Assembly (NCBI RefSeq): GCF_000283155.1 | Contig: NW_004454193.1 | Location: 7,875,466 to 7,939,465 of the forward strand | Length of the DNA stretch: 64,000 nt | Direction of reading: 5' to 3' | Source of the DNA: Ceratotherium simum simum | Lineage: Eukaryota; Chordata; Mammalia; Perissodactyla; Rhinocerotidae | Shown: positions 39,081 through 51,939 of the stretch, one piece after another | Numbering within the stretch: the first letter of the stretch is position 1 | Layout of the letters: each line of letters starts with the position of its first letter | Notes under the pieces: generated by a model | Database searches by the model: none | What the model saw: the letters and a program-made list of their open reading frames with translations, nothing else | Told to the model about the DNA's origin: nothing | Program-made: the position numbers and the translations under genes

Positions 39081-39229
39081 CACCCCCATGTTACTCATTA
39101 GGCAAAGCACGGTGCTGGGGGCCACAGGGTAACTTCATCAATACATATTTAATTCAGCCTGGCTCTTTTCCTGACCCAGCCTTCACGAGGTCCCACAAGA
39201 GTGAGCTCAAAGTCAGACTCTCCTGGTTC

Positions 39230-39720
39230 TCACATTGATTCATGCACCCAACATTCAAAGACACTTCAGGGATACAGGGAGCTTTGCTAAGCACAGAAGG
39301 GGGGAGAGCAAGGAATGGCTTCTCTCAGCCCCTGTCTTTGGTGACCTCAGAGTCTGTCGGGGAGGCTGTCAGACTACCCTGTCCCCTCTCCTACAGTGAA
39401 GAAAATATCTAGACAAAACCCCATAGAAGTTCCAAGGAAGGCGGTTACATCTGGCTGTAGGCAGGAGTGAAGACTTCCTGGAGAAGGCGGCATTGGAGCA
39501 GGGCCTCAAAGGATACATAGGATTTTAAGCAGGTGGACATTGTAGGCAAGACATTTCAAGAAGAAGTAACAGCATGAGCAGAAGCATGGAGGCAGGAAAG
39601 CTTGGGGTATATTTCTGGGTTAGCATGGATTACATTTGGTTGCCAGGGTAGGTGAGGTCTAGACCATGGAGAGTTTGGAAAAGTGAGCCAAGGGGAACTG
39701 GAGGCCATCATTTGCTAGTT
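39230..39720 (-). repeat. L2 fragment
   Basis: TTCCTGGAGAAGGCGGCATT, GCAGAAGCATGGAGGCAGG and TGGAGAGTTTGGAAAAG are the inner minus-strand L2 pattern. Confidence 0.6.
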
Positions 39721-39754
39721 CCAGGTCCTGGAGGATTTCTGAACAGAGAAGAGT

Positions 39755-39920
39755 TCACTTTATTGAGCACCTATTACATGTTAAGTAATCTGCGTTAAGA
39801 ATCTGCGTGAAGATCTCATTTAATGGTCACCAGATTATCCCCATCAAATAGCGGAGGGAAACTGGGGTGATTCATACTCAGGTCTGTCTGACATCAAAGC
39901 CAGCTGCTCTTAAGAACTTC
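39755..39920 (-). repeat. MIR SINE
   Basis: TTGAGCACCTATTACATG, CATTTAATGGTCACCAGATT and GGGAAACTGGGGTGATTCAT are in MIR order on the minus strand. Confidence 0.62.
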
Positions 39921-39929
39921 TGTCTCCAC

Positions 39930-41035
39930 TCACTGCATTTAGGAAGAAGACTCTGGCAGTAATGTCAGGGTGGTCCAGGGGAATGTGGGCAGAGCGGGAC
40001 TCCCATTATGCTCCTGTTGTGGGAGCCCAGCAGACACCCTGGAGTGGTCCCAGCAGTTCAGGAGCCCTGAGGGCTTTCTTCGGGTGCCCCAGCTAAAGTG
40101 GACCCTTCTCCCATCATAACTCCCTCCCTCCAAGCCACAAAGCTCCTGTCCCAGCCATGCACAAGAACTTCCATGACAGGGGGGCCCTTGAACCCCAACC
40201 CACCAATGCTCAAATCAGCTCAGCTTGAGCCCATGACTCGCTCAGGGTTTAAAGACTGCTCTCCCACGCCCCTCACTGAAAGGAGACGGCAGACCACCTG
40301 TGTCTCTATACTATTGAGGAGCTTCAGCCCCTTGGGGAAAACTCTACGTTACGATCCTTAGAGCTAGGAGTAAACCCTGGGAACCAAGACATTGGCATGG
40401 TTGCTGAGGCCCCCCTCCTTTCTCCAACACCCCCATCCCACCACTGGCCAGAGAGCAGAGCAAAATCTCCTGTGGCCTTTAGAACGCACACAAAGGTACT
40501 GATGCCTGGCTAGGGAGGACGCAGGAGGGGAGAGGAGACAGAACCAGCAGCCGAGTTGGATTTGAGCACTCGGGGGGTCAGCCTGGTGTAGGGCAATATT
40601 TCCCCGACTGCTGTCCTTCCAGAATCATCTGTGCAATTTTAGTCATAATCTCATATCACCTGGTCTATTATTATACTTAAATCTATTTTAAAAGGAAATC
40701 TTGTATCACTGCTGTAGGGGAGAAACCGAATCACTTGCCATAACAGGGGTAACCATGGAGACAGAGAGGAAATGAGCATGGTTATTAGATTTCTAGCGAA
40801 GGTTCTGTGTCACGCTGAGGCTGCCCCACCCCCCCGTCCTTTCCCTGACTCCCTACCTTCTCTCTGTGAAAAAGGAAGAGCTGAGCACACGGGGGAGAGG
40901 CAGTGCATTCATCCTAGCACCAGGCTGCGTCTCCTGGAGGTGATCAGGAAGACTGACAGAGAATGGAAAGGACAGTCACCGTGTTATTCTGTGAGTTCAG
41001 GTTATTTTATAAAATCATCTCACTTTGGGCGGCTG
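39930..41035. other. Intergenic, nothing recognised
   Basis: Neither genes nor named repeats are visible here. Confidence 0.5.
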
Positions 41036-41039
41036 GACC

Positions 41040-41200
41040 AGTGGAGTCAGACTTGGAGTCAAGAGACATCATTCAGATTCTGGCTTCACTACAACTTTGC
41101 TGTGTGACTTTGGATAAGACCCTTGCTGTCTCTGGGTCTCCTCATCTGTTAAAAGAAGGCAGATGGTACCCATGGCCTAGGTTTTTGGGAGGAGTCTCAG
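41040..41200 (+). repeat. MIR SINE
   Basis: GGAGTCAAGAGACATCATTC, TGTGTGACTTTGGATAAGAC and TCTGGGTCTCCTCATCTG are MIR core sequence. Confidence 0.78.
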
Positions 41201-41819
41201 AATCACTGCTCAAACCCTGGGGTGAGTGGGGCAAGGATAGGACAGGGGGGGGAGGGGCACTCAGCCAAATCAAGGGTAAGACCCCAAGGGCATCAATAGT
41301 CCCGTGGCACTTGGGAAGCAGATGTCACAAAAGGCTAGACTTTAGGCGCCTAGAACCTAGTTATTGCAGTTCCCTATGACTGCCCCAGACTCAGACATTT
41401 GGTCCCCTGCAGATAAGAGCCGGGACCCCTGATGTTGTAGGGGTGGGACCTGGTCCAGGCAAGGGTCCAGGCAAGGGAGAGTCCACCTTCACTAGGAGGT
41501 CTAGGGTCAGGGTTTTGACAGCCTCCTACTGTGCTCAGGTGTGGAAAACTACCTATAGCACTGTAGCCCAGGCTGGGGGCTGGCTCAGGGCCACTGCAGG
41601 TCACGGAGGGCCCCAATGGGGCATTATCAGGGGCCTTGGCCTACCTTGTGGGTAGAAAGAGAAGCCAGCATGACTTTCTTTGTTGCAGACCTGAAGATTC
41701 TGCAATTCCACAAAGTTGGCTTGGGTGTCGCAGCATTATCGCTATCCAGGAGCCTGGCACATAAGAGGTTCCTAATAACTGGAATTCACAGCAAATTTAA
41801 TTAAAGGTATCAGGGCAGG

Positions 41820-42060
41820 TTGAAGAGAATTGTGCTGAGATTCAAGTCTTAGCTCTGCCTCCAGGGCAAATCACTTACTCTCTCTGAGCCTCAGTTTCCT
41901 CACCCACAAAATGGGTTAACAGTGCCTGCGGTGAGGGTTATTGGAAGGAATCAGTGCGATAATATGTGGAGTGTTTAGCTCCATCCACATGGTGCTCACT
42001 ATGGTGCCTGGTACATAGTGTGTACCCAGCAAGTGGCGGACATTATCCATATTAGCCACT
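41820..42060 (+). repeat. MIR SINE
   Basis: TTCAAGTCTTAGCTCTGCC, GAGCCTCAGTTTCCTCACCC and GGTGCCTGGTACATAGTGTG make this a nearly full-length MIR. Confidence 0.85.
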
Positions 42061-42243
42061 AGCAGTCATCTGGTCAACCCACGTGAACAGCGGGACACAA
42101 ACCGGAGAGAGAGACTTCCTTAAGTACACAAAGCTACTTACTGGAAGAGCTGGAACTGGAAACCATGGGGCTGCTAGACCAGTGCCCCTTCTCCAGCCTC
42201 AACTGCCCCTGGACAAAATTGCTCAATCGACATCCATTCTACT

Positions 42244-42546
42244 GGGCCGGCCCCGTGGCTTAGCGGTTAAGTACGCACGCTCTGCTGCTGGTGGCCCGGG
42301 TTTGGATCCGGGCGCACACCAACACACCGCTTCTCCGGCCATGCTGAGGCCGTGTCCCACATACAGCAACTAGAAGGACGTGCAACTATGACGTACAACT
42401 ATCTACTGGGGCTTTGGGGGGAAAAAAAAAGGAGGAGGATTGGCAATAGATATTAGCTCAGAGCTGGTCTTCCTCAGCAAAAGGAGGAGGATTAGCATGG
42501 ATGTTAGCTCAGGCCTGATCTTCCTCACAAAAAAAAAAAAAAAAAA
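42244..42546 (+). mobile_element. ERE1 SINE with extended tail and target-site duplication
   Basis: The intact head GGGCCGGCCCCGTGGC is followed by tRNA-like sequence, the ERE1 body and both tail blocks, ending in poly(A). ATCCATTCTACT precedes (42232-42243) and follows (42547-42558) the element. Confidence 0.95.
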
Positions 42547-42559
42547 ATCCATTCTACTA

Positions 42560-43180
42560 ATAAATCTAGATCTTTCCAAGAAATGACTTCATTTGCAGAT
42601 AAGCGTATTTACAAACTCTTTTGGTACACTACTGTTCACCTGGGCTCCTAAACTCCTGGCCAATCATTCAAGCCCAGGACAGTAAATTGGGAAAGCCTTT
42701 GAGGGCAATGCAACAGTCTTAATCCGGCACTGGAAGTTCAACCGGGGCCGGGGGGAGGGCTTGCTGGGCTACTTGCTTTTTTCTGAGGTCATCTGGGGAT
42801 TTTCCATCCATTAGTTGGTGTGACCCTGAGTGATCTCGCCCCTCAGCCTATCTGGTCCTGCCTTCGGGCCCCAATCTGTTGAAAAGACAGAAGTCTCCAT
42901 AAACTCCCTTCTCCCAAGAAGCACTGGGTTTGGGTGCAGGGCCCAGGGTGAGGACCAATGGCTGTGACTCAGCTGGTCCAGGCTGACACCTGCAGTCCTG
43001 TGTGTGTGACTCAGGAAGCACAGAGCTGAGGCCGATGACAGAGCTGGTGTCAGGTAGGAGCTGTTAGGGATCCCAGGCTCGCCACAGAGTCCTCACCTGA
43101 CCTCCCCAGTCTCAGACTCATTTGTAAATGGTACGAGCCAACATGGTTAGGGCCCTGCTCTGAGTGCTTCCAAGTCCCAT
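42560..43180. other. Intergenic, nothing recognised
   Basis: Unassigned DNA between an ERE and a MIR. Confidence 0.5.
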
Positions 43181-43184
43181 CCCA

Positions 43185-43340
43185 TTTAAGCCCCTGACAA
43201 CCTAGGAAGTGGGAACCACTATTATTCCCATTTTACCCTTGAGCTATCCAAGGACAGAAATATTAAGCAACTTGCTAGTAACTTGTCACGTTACCAGTAA
43301 GTGGCAGTCAGACTGTGGACCCAGCCAGCTTGACTTGAGA
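43185..43340 (-). repeat. MIR SINE
   Basis: ATCCCATTTAAGCCCCTGAC and ATTATTCCCATTTTACCCTT form a minus-strand MIR adjoining an L2 fragment. Confidence 0.7.
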
Positions 43341-43790
43341 GCCATTCATTCATTTCATTCATTCATTCATTCAATAAATGTGTCCTGCATATCTCTCATT
43401 TATGGGACACCATTCTAAGCACTTCAGCTATGACAGTGAACAAAAGCAATTGTCCTTTATAGGACCGTGGTGCTTAAATTCTAGCAGGGGGAGAGAGCAC
43501 ATAAGCTTTACAAAGAAGTAAATTATTCAGTTTGTTAGAAGGTGTTAAATGCTGTGAAAAAAAGAAAAGATAGAGCAAGGTATGGGGGTCAGGAGTCCTG
43601 GGGGTTTGAAGTGTGTGTTGCGATTTTAAATAGCGTGATCACAGTGGGCTTCATGGAGACAGTAAGATTTGAGCAAAGACTCAGAAGCAAAGAAGGGAGT
43701 GAGCCATGTGGATATCTGGGGGAGGAGCATCAGAGGCCAAGGGGACATGGACAAAATAATTTTAGGTTGTGAGAATTAGCAAGGGGTCAG
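43340..43790 (-). repeat. L2 fragment
   Basis: The CATTCATTCATTCAATAAAT start, TTAAATTCTAGCAGGGGGAG and TTCATGGAGACAGTAAGATT give minus-strand L2. Confidence 0.72.
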
Positions 43791-43984
43791 AGGGGAATAA
43801 AGGTGGGGGTGAGGGGGACCCTCAGGAGGGACACACCTGTATGAAATGTTCTTCAGAGGTCATAGAAGCTGAGAACTGAAGGATGAGGGGCCCAGCCATG
43901 TGAAGAACAGGGCGTGGGGCGGTTCAGAAGGATGTTGTGCCTTTCAGATCCCTCATTATCCTGTCCACCCTTGGGTGTGTCCGG

Positions 43985-44021
43985 GGGGTGTTAGTAGGGT
44001 TCTCCAGATAATCAGAACCAG

Positions 44022-44066
<45 letters not shown>

Positions 44067-44525
44067 CTTGATATGAGCTATATATTATATATGTTATATA
44101 TATAATAAACATATGTAAACATATATATATTATAGGAATTGGCTCACATGATTATGGAGGCTAAGTCCCACAACCTGTGGTGTGCGAGCTGGAGACCCAG
44201 GAAAGCAGTGGCGTAATTCAGTCTGAGTCCAGAGGCCTGGGAACCAGGAGCACCAGTGTCCAAGGGCAGGAGAAGATGGAGGTCTCAGCTCAGGCAGACA
44301 GCAAATTCGCCCTCCCTCTGCCTTTTTGTTCTATTCAGGCCCTCAAGAGATTTGGTGATGCCCACCTACACTGGTAAGGGCCATCTTCTTTAGTCAGTCT
44401 ACCAATTCAAATGCTAATTTCTTCTGGAAACACCCTCACAGACACACTGAGAAATAATGTCTTACCAGCTATCCGAGCACGCCTTTGCCTAGTCAAGTTG
44501 ACACATACAATTACCCATCAACATA
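43985..44525 (+). mobile_element. Unassigned interspersed repeat with GATA microsatellite
   Basis: The text TAGTAGGGTTCTCCAGATAA, GGAATTGGCTCACATGATTA and TCAAGTTGACACATACAATT belongs to a widespread mammalian interspersed repeat that I recognise but cannot name with confidence. The GATA repeat lies near its left end. Confidence 0.55.
44022..44066 (+). repeat. (GATA)n microsatellite
   Basis: About eleven uninterrupted GATA units are followed by a TATA-rich stretch to about 44130. Confidence 0.95.
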
Positions 44526-44529
44526 GGGT

Positions 44530-45655
44530 GGGGGGAGATTGCTCTCCCTGCTCGGAAGCCTCAATCCCAAGGAAATCTAAGAGGCCTGAGGGGGCATGGA
44601 GGGAGGCAGCTTCGGCAGAGTGTGTTGGCGTGCACACTTCACTTCGCCCGAAAATCATAGATATGAAGCCTTGAGGCCTAGGGGCAGTTCAGGGCCCAGG
44701 CCAGAGATGTCTGAGGCCACAGCGCCCTTAGGCAAAACGAAAATAAACAAACAAGAAACAAACAGTAGCGCTAGATTGCAGAGTAGCTCTGCAATCTGAA
44801 ACTGCATAAAGCCAATGTTAAGAACCAACTTGGACTTCATGTTTAAATACCTTGAGATATTAGATATCATCTCCTCTTTGAGTCTTCTCTTTTTTTCTTT
44901 TCCTTCAACGTGACTGAAACTTACACTCATGGACCAACACAGGTGCAACCTGCCAGAACCTGGAGAAATCAGCTAGCTCCACCCCTCAGTGGAGGCCATT
45001 TGGAGGCTCCTGGGGCAGTTAATATTCTGGGGGAGGGGGCCTTCCAGCCAACATTTTAAAGCGTGTGTGCAGCTCAGATTGCGAACAGAGGCTCAGCTCT
45101 GCATGGGGGACCATCTGGAGCAGTGCTGTCTCTCCTTCCCAGGCTCAGTCTACCCCACTCAGCAAAACCAACATCTGGAGATGTCAGACCTGCCTTCCTT
45201 GGGAGGCAGCCTTGGAAGCACCTCCAAAGAGGGACGGATGCAGGTCCTAGGGGCTATCTCTTTACAGGAAGTGGAGGTTGGGGTGTGAGAGGTGACAGGA
45301 GCTCTTTGGGAGGGCTTGTTGAGGAACTTCCATTCTTGGGAAGGCAATGGGAGTTCCAACCAAATGCCGGAAGCTAACCCCTCTGACCTCCACCTTTCAG
45401 ACGTTTTACTGCAGGTATTTTCTTTTTCTTACTCTGTCTCTAGATAAGCCTTGGCCCTATGAAGCCCAGTGCAACTATGTGAAAAGTGCTTGCACCACAA
45501 GCAGGAAAAGCAAGTGAGGCCTCCCCAGGGGGGTCACCATGCAACTGCCTGTCTGAAAGGCCTCCATTAGCAATCCTTTCTTCTGCTTCTAGAGCCCTTG
45601 GCCAGTTGTCTAATGCTTTCCCTTTGTGCTTCTGCTTCCTGGGGATTAAGTGTCT
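44530..45655. other. Intergenic, nothing recognised
   Basis: Overlapping short frames at 44989-45377 have no shared domain and lack splice or promoter context. Confidence 0.5.
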
Positions 45656-45659
45656 GTAT

Positions 45660-45980
45660 TTGCAGAGAGAGGACGGCGAGGTTTATAGGAAGAACGTGAA
45701 CTGTTCTGTGTCCAGCTTCTGGTGGCTGCCAGCTGCATCACTCCACTCTCTGCCTCTGCGGTTGCATCACCCTCTCCTCTTCCTCTCTATTCTCTGTGTT
45801 TCTTATAAGGACGCTCCTCATTGGATTTAGGTCCCATCTGGATAATCCAGGATGATCTCATCTCCAAATCCTTAATTTAATTACATCTGAAAAGACCCTT
45901 TTTCCAAACAAGGTAATAGTCACAATCTCCAGGATTTGATATGGATACCTTTTGGGGGCCATTTTCGGCCTACCACAGCC
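45660..45980 (-). mobile_element. MaLR LTR fragment, minus strand
   Basis: The reverse complement starts TGTGGTAGGCCGAAAATGGC and carries the GGATTATCCAGATGGGACCT block typical of MLT1-class LTRs. Confidence 0.75.
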
Positions 45981-46414
45981 ACAGGGGACTCGGAGCAACT
46001 CAGCAGAAGGAACAGATCAAAGAAGAGCTGTTTCCCTCTGACGCTGGGACACAGCCACCTAACACCACCACCCCTCCTCGACCCCCTAACTCCCACTAGC
46101 CACCCCAGCCCTGTCCTTTAGGGCCCCCAGAGCAGGCCCCGCCCAAAGCCAGTTTGCAAGGCCCTTCCAGCAGTGGTATGATTTTCTTCCCATTTGACAG
46201 ACGAGGGAACGGAGTCCTAAAGCAGCAGTCTGGTCAGCACCCCATGTGGATGAAGCTGGCGCACCCGAGAATCCTAGAATAAGGGGGGGGGGGCGGTGAG
46301 CGGCAGGGAAGGGCTGGGAAATACACAGCCCCTTTCTCTCCCTCCATTTTCAGAGGAGGGAAGTGCGAGCTTTTCTGCCAGAGGCGGCTGAAGCGGGGCA
46401 CGCGTCCCCAGCCC

Positions 46415-46674
46415 TGCACACGGCGGCGGGCACACGGGCGGGCGACGAGCGTCCTGCCCTGTGCACACGGTGGGAAGTGGGGTGGCTGCGCGCGCACGGC
46501 GATGCACACGGCAGCGGAGTTGGAGGGACGCCCCCGGCCGTGCACACGGCAGGGGAGGGGGGAACCGCTGCCGCAATGCGCGCTGCCACCCAGGCCTGTG
46601 CGCCCAGAGGGAGAGAGGGGGCGCCGTGCGCCGAGCGGGCTGTGCATGCGCGCCCCCGCCTGGGGCTATAAAAG
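46415..46674 (+). promoter_or_regulatory. MT3 promoter with dense MRE-like cores and TATA box
   Basis: A TATAAAAG box is at 46667-46674. Upstream, MRE cores fitting TGCRCNC occur at 46415-46421, 46462-46468, 46487-46493, 46503-46509, 46541-46547, 46577-46583, 46599-46605 and 46647-46653, with an overlapping inverted core at 46490-46496. Four of them share the longer string TGCACACGG and recur every 38-47 bp, like a decayed tandem unit. MREs bind the zinc sensor MTF-1. The spacing and TATA position favour a real promoter. Whether all cores are functional is unknown, because MT3 is reported to respond weakly to metals in other mammals. Confidence 0.82.
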
Positions 46675-46752
46675 CCTCGCCACCTGCTGCCACTAGTGCG
46701 TCCACTTGCCGGAGAAGTCAGCTCACCTCCTCTAGCGGCAGCTCCTCTCGAC

Positions 46753-48027
<1,275 letters not shown>

Positions 48028-48146
48028 GGACGTGCCGTGCCCTCTGTGTGACGTGTGTAAATAGTGCTGGCTGGCCCCGGGCAACCTCTCCCCATGGTGA
48101 GGCTTGGCTGTGTGTCCGCTTCCCCTGCTAGCTGCTGGCAAGTGAC

Positions 48147-48152
48147 AATAAA
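48147..48152 (+). promoter_or_regulatory. MT3 poly(A) signal
   Basis: AATAAA occurs 120 bp after the MT3 stop codon, in the context GTGACAATAAA that is shared with the MT2A 3' end. Confidence 0.85.
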
Positions 48153-48174
48153 TCCTATGAATGGCATAAGCCAA

Positions 48175-48899
48175 AGACTGGTCTCTTCTTAAAGGGGAAG
48201 GACGTGGGGGGAGGGGGGGCGGCGGTGCCTAATCCGAGGGAACTGCCCAGCTGAAAAGTGAAATCCTGAGACTTGGCCCCTGGTCTCTTTGGGGCTGGGA
48301 TGGAGCTCTGGGGTTGGAGAACATCCTCCCCTCACCTTCAGATGGCACTTGGTCCTCCTGCTCAACTCTGGAGAAAGGGGAAACCAGATCCACAGAGGTT
48401 TGTCCCTTTCTCCTACCTCTCAACTTTCTTCATTTGTACAATAGGGTTGGGGGAAGTTAAAACCAGCCCCCAGTCCCAAAGCCCTGTGGTTTCTGGAATT
48501 GTCTAGTTGCTCCTGCAAAACTGCCTGTTTTTAGTCATCAGAGGAGAGTCCAGGAGGCCCGGGGGCCTGTCTTGGCAAACTGGCAGCTGCGTTTCCAAGG
48601 TCACCGCTCTAAATAACCTGTCTCCCCGAAACACATTGTTTAGCTCCTTTTCAAACATTCTCATTTGGTAGTTTGTCTCCAGCTCCTTTCTTTAAGGGGA
48701 AGTAGGATAATAAGAGCTTTTATCTTCGAGGGCTGTGGTCCAGTCCTTGATGAAAGAGAACTCTCAGATATACCTGGGTTGGCTGAGAAGAGAAGTAGGA
48801 TTCTGGAAGAGAAAAGTTTCCCAGTGTGAAGACACAAGGCTGTAAACACATCTGTTTTCCTCCAAGTTAGTTTTTCAGGACAGTCCATTCAAAAGCCCA
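48175..48899. other. Downstream flank of MT3
   Basis: No element is recognised before the ERE at 48912. Confidence 0.5.
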
Positions 48900-48911
48900 C
48901 CAGGATTTTTT

Positions 48912-49171
48912 TTTTTTTTTTGTGAGGAAGATCAGCCCTGAGCTAACATCTGCTGCCAATCCTTCCTTTTTGTCCCCCCCCCCGCCCCTCCCCAGGAAGA
49001 TTGGCCCTGAGCCAACATCCGTGCCCATCCTCCTCCACTTTATATGGGACACCGCCACAGCATGGCTCCACAAGCAGTGCACCTGCGCACACCCGGGGTT
49101 CCAAACCTGCGAACCCCGGGCCACCACAGCGGAATGCGCGCACCCAACCACCTGCGCCACTGTGCCGGCCT
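48912..49171 (-). mobile_element. ERE SINE with target-site duplication
   Basis: An older-subtype ERE 0.75 kb downstream of the MT3 poly(A) signal. CCAGGATTTTT occurs at both ends (from 48900 and from 49172). Confidence 0.9.
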
Positions 49172-49614
49172 CCAGGATTTTTTTTTTTAAACCTAATAGG
49201 CTGATTTTAGAAAAATATACTGCAAGAAAAGCCAAGCCAATTTTGAAAGGAACAGCAAAAAAGGCTTGTTCTAACCTGCTAGCACTACTTGTTCTAAAGC
49301 TCCGGGAAGTGGTATTGGCTCAGGAAGAGATCAACTGGACAGGGAGAGAGCCCAGCTACACAGGGGCTGTTTTTGGACTTAAGAGATGATCAGCTCAGTG
49401 GTGAAACGATATACTAGTCAGAGAAAAGTGTTGGAATAATCGGCTACCCTTTGCATATCATAAAAAATAATTTTCAATTGACTTACACACCCAGGAGCAA
49501 AATCAAAGCTATAAAAGAATTTGGAAGAGGAAAACAGGAGAATGTTTATTACTTTGGGGTGGATGTGACTCTTTTACGTAAGACACACAGGAGAAAAGAT
49601 TGATAAATGTGGGA

Positions 49615-50210
49615 TTGTTGTGCTAAGTCCTCTCAGGTACATTATCTTAATCCTTAAACTCTAGAAGAATGGTATGATTATTACACCCATTTTACAGATG
49701 GGGCAATAGCTCTTAGGGTAATTTGTATGAGGTCTGTTCAAAGATAAACTGAGGCATATTGAAATTTTTAAGAGTTTATTTAAGCAAAACTCCATTTGAA
49801 CTGGGCAGCTTCCAATCTAGCAGACGGAAGGAGTTCCGAGGAGCTGCACAAAATGAAAGATTTTTATAGACAGAAGGGAGTGGGAGCAAGGAAGTTATAC
49901 TAGGCAAAGAAAACAGATTGGTTATTGCAAAGTTACTTTCCTTTAGGGAATGGCAGGTGTCTATCAGGCAGATAACCTAACTGGTCTGGTCAGGTGATTC
50001 CTAATTGACTGGTTTAAGATTCTATTTCTAGGAGAGCCGAAACTGTAATTAAGTTAAGTCTCAGTTTGGTGACGTGGGGCTTAGCATAAGACTCCATTTC
50101 GGGCCTGTTGTCTTGCTTTTAACAGGTCACGTGGCTAGAATATAGCAGAGTCAGATTGGAACCCAGGCTTTCTGAGTAAAGTCTAGACCCTAAACCTAAC
50201 CACGCTTGTT
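49615..50210 (-). repeat. MIR SINE split by a later insertion
   Basis: The first part (49615-49725) has ACCCATTTTACAGATGGGG; the second (50126-50210) has GGTCACGTGGCTAGAATATA and TGGAACCCAGGCTTTC. The two halves fit one MIR with about 400 bp inserted. Confidence 0.72.
49730..50125. mobile_element. Unassigned LTR-like repeat inserted in a MIR
   Basis: MIR sequence stops near 49725 and resumes near 50126 (AGGTCACGTGGCTAGAATAT), so the 400 bp between is an insertion. Its text (AAGAGTTTATTTAAGCAAAA, AACAGATTGGTTATTGC) looks like an old LTR. The family is not identified. Confidence 0.5.
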
Positions 50211-50289
50211 TTCTCCCTTCTGGCTTGTCTCGTGTGACAAAAAGCATCAAAACAAAGCTGAATCATCTTACATACACTAGGATGGAGTT

Positions 50290-50545
50290 TCGTCCGTTTG
50301 GGCTGCTGTAACAAAATCCACAGACTGGGTAGTTTATAAACAGCAGAAATTCATTTCTCACAGTTCTGGAGGCTAGAAGGCTGAGAGTAGGGTGCCAGCA
50401 GGGTCAGGTGAAGGCCCTCCTCCGGGTGGAAGACGTCTCGTTGTATCCTTACGTGGCGGAAGGGACTAGGGAGCTCTTTGGGGTCTCTTGACCTAAGCAC
50501 CTCCCAAGGGACCCAGAGGATGCAAACATTTAGACCATAGCAGAT
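50290..50545 (-). mobile_element. MaLR LTR fragment (MST-like), minus strand
   Basis: TTTGGGCTGCTGTAACAAAA through GGAGGCTAGAAGG to ATTTAGACCATAGCA is the reverse of an MST-type LTR. Confidence 0.8.
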
Positions 50546-50559
50546 GACTACTATCAAAA

Positions 50560-51450
50560 ACACAGAAAATGACGTGTCGGCAAGGACGTGGAGAAATTGG
50601 AACCCTTGTACACTATTGGCGGAGATTTAAGATGGTGCAGCCACTATGGAAACAGTACGGTGGTTCCTCAAAAAGTTAAAAATAGAATTAACCATACGCA
50701 AAAGAATTGAAAGCAGAGTCTCAAAGAGGTATTTGTGCACCCATGTTCATAGCAGCATTATTCACAATAGCCAAAAGGTGGAAGCAATCTAGGTATCCAT
50801 TGACAGATGAATGGATAAACAAAATGTGGTATATTCATACAATGGAATATTATTCAGACATTAAAAGGAAGGAAATTCTTTTTTTTTTTTTTTTTTTATA
50901 AGATTTTATTTATTTATCTTTTCCCCCCAAAGGCCCAGTAGATAGTTGTGTGTCATAGCTGCACATCCTTCTAGTTGCTGCATGTGGGACGCGGCCTCAG
51001 CATGGCCGGAGAAGCAGCGCGTCGGTGCGAGCCCGGGATCCGAACCCGGGTCGCCAGCAGTGGAGCGCGCTCACTTAACCACCAAGCCACGGGGCCGGCC
51101 CAGGAAATTCTGACATGTTACAACATGGATGAACTTTGAGGACATTGTGCTAAGTGAAATAAGCCAATCACAAAAAGACAAATGCTGTATGAATCCACTT
51201 ATATGAGGTACCTAGAGTAGTCAAATCCATAGAGACAGAGAGTAGAATGGTATTCATCAGGGGCTGGGGGGAAAGGGAATGGGAAATTGTTTAATGGGTA
51301 CAGAGTTTCAGTTTTGCAAGACGAAAAGAGGTCTGGAGATTGGTTGCACAACAGTTTGAATATCCTTAACATCACTGAACTCTACACTTAAAAATGGTTA
51401 AGATGGTAAATTTTATGTTATGTGCATTTTACCATGATTAAAAATAAATA
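50560..51450 (+). mobile_element. L1M 3' end, split by an ERE1
   Basis: This L1MA/MB-like fragment carries an ORF2 C-terminal remnant (50707-50880) and a 3' UTR ending ACCATGATTAAAAATAAA. The ERE1 at 50880-51101 interrupts it. It is also bracketed by two MaLR LTR fragments. Confidence 0.88.
50880..51101 (-). mobile_element. ERE1 SINE inserted in an L1 3' end
   Basis: A short-form ERE1 flanked by AGGAAATTCT at 50870-50879 and 51102-51111. The L1 sequence resumes exactly where it was broken, so the order of insertion is clear. Confidence 0.95.
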
Positions 51451-51494
51451 AAATAAACAAAGCTAAATGGTAATAGAAAATAGTTGCTATATGT

Positions 51495-51884
51495 GTGTGC
51501 TATGGACTGAGTTGTGTCCACTCTCAAATTCATGCGTTGAAGCCCTAACCCCCAGTAAGACTGCATTTGGAGATGCGGCCTGTAAGGAGGTAATTAAGGT
51601 TAACTGAGATCATAAGGGTGGGGCGTTAATAGGGTAGGATTAGGATCAGCCACCTTATAAGAGACACCTGAGAGCTCTCTCTTGCTCCTCCCCCCTCAAC
51701 ACACACAGAAAGAAGAGCTTATGTGAGCACACAGTGAGATGGTGGCTCCTACAAGCCAGGGAGAGGGCTCTCACCAGAAACCAACCCTGCTGGCACCTTG
51801 ATGTGGGAATTTTAGCCGCCAGGACTGTGAGAAAATAAACTTCTGTTGTTTGAGCCACCCTTTGTTATGGCAGACGGAGCTAAG

Positions 51885-51885
<1 letters not shown>
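51495..51885 (+). mobile_element. MaLR LTR (MST/MLT1-like)
   Basis: It begins TGTGCTATGGACTGAGTTGT and ends TTATGGCAGACGGAGCTAAG, with the CCTTATAAGAGACACCTGAG block in the middle. A TG dinucleotide repeat has grown directly after its 3' end. Confidence 0.85.
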
Positions 51886-51886
<1 letters not shown>

Positions 51887-51923
<37 letters not shown>

Positions 51924-51932
51924 GAGAGAGAG
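51887..51932 (+). repeat. (TG)n then (GA)n microsatellite
   Basis: About sixteen TG units are followed by GA units, directly at the end of an LTR. Confidence 0.93.
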
Positions 51933-51939
51933 CGAGCGA

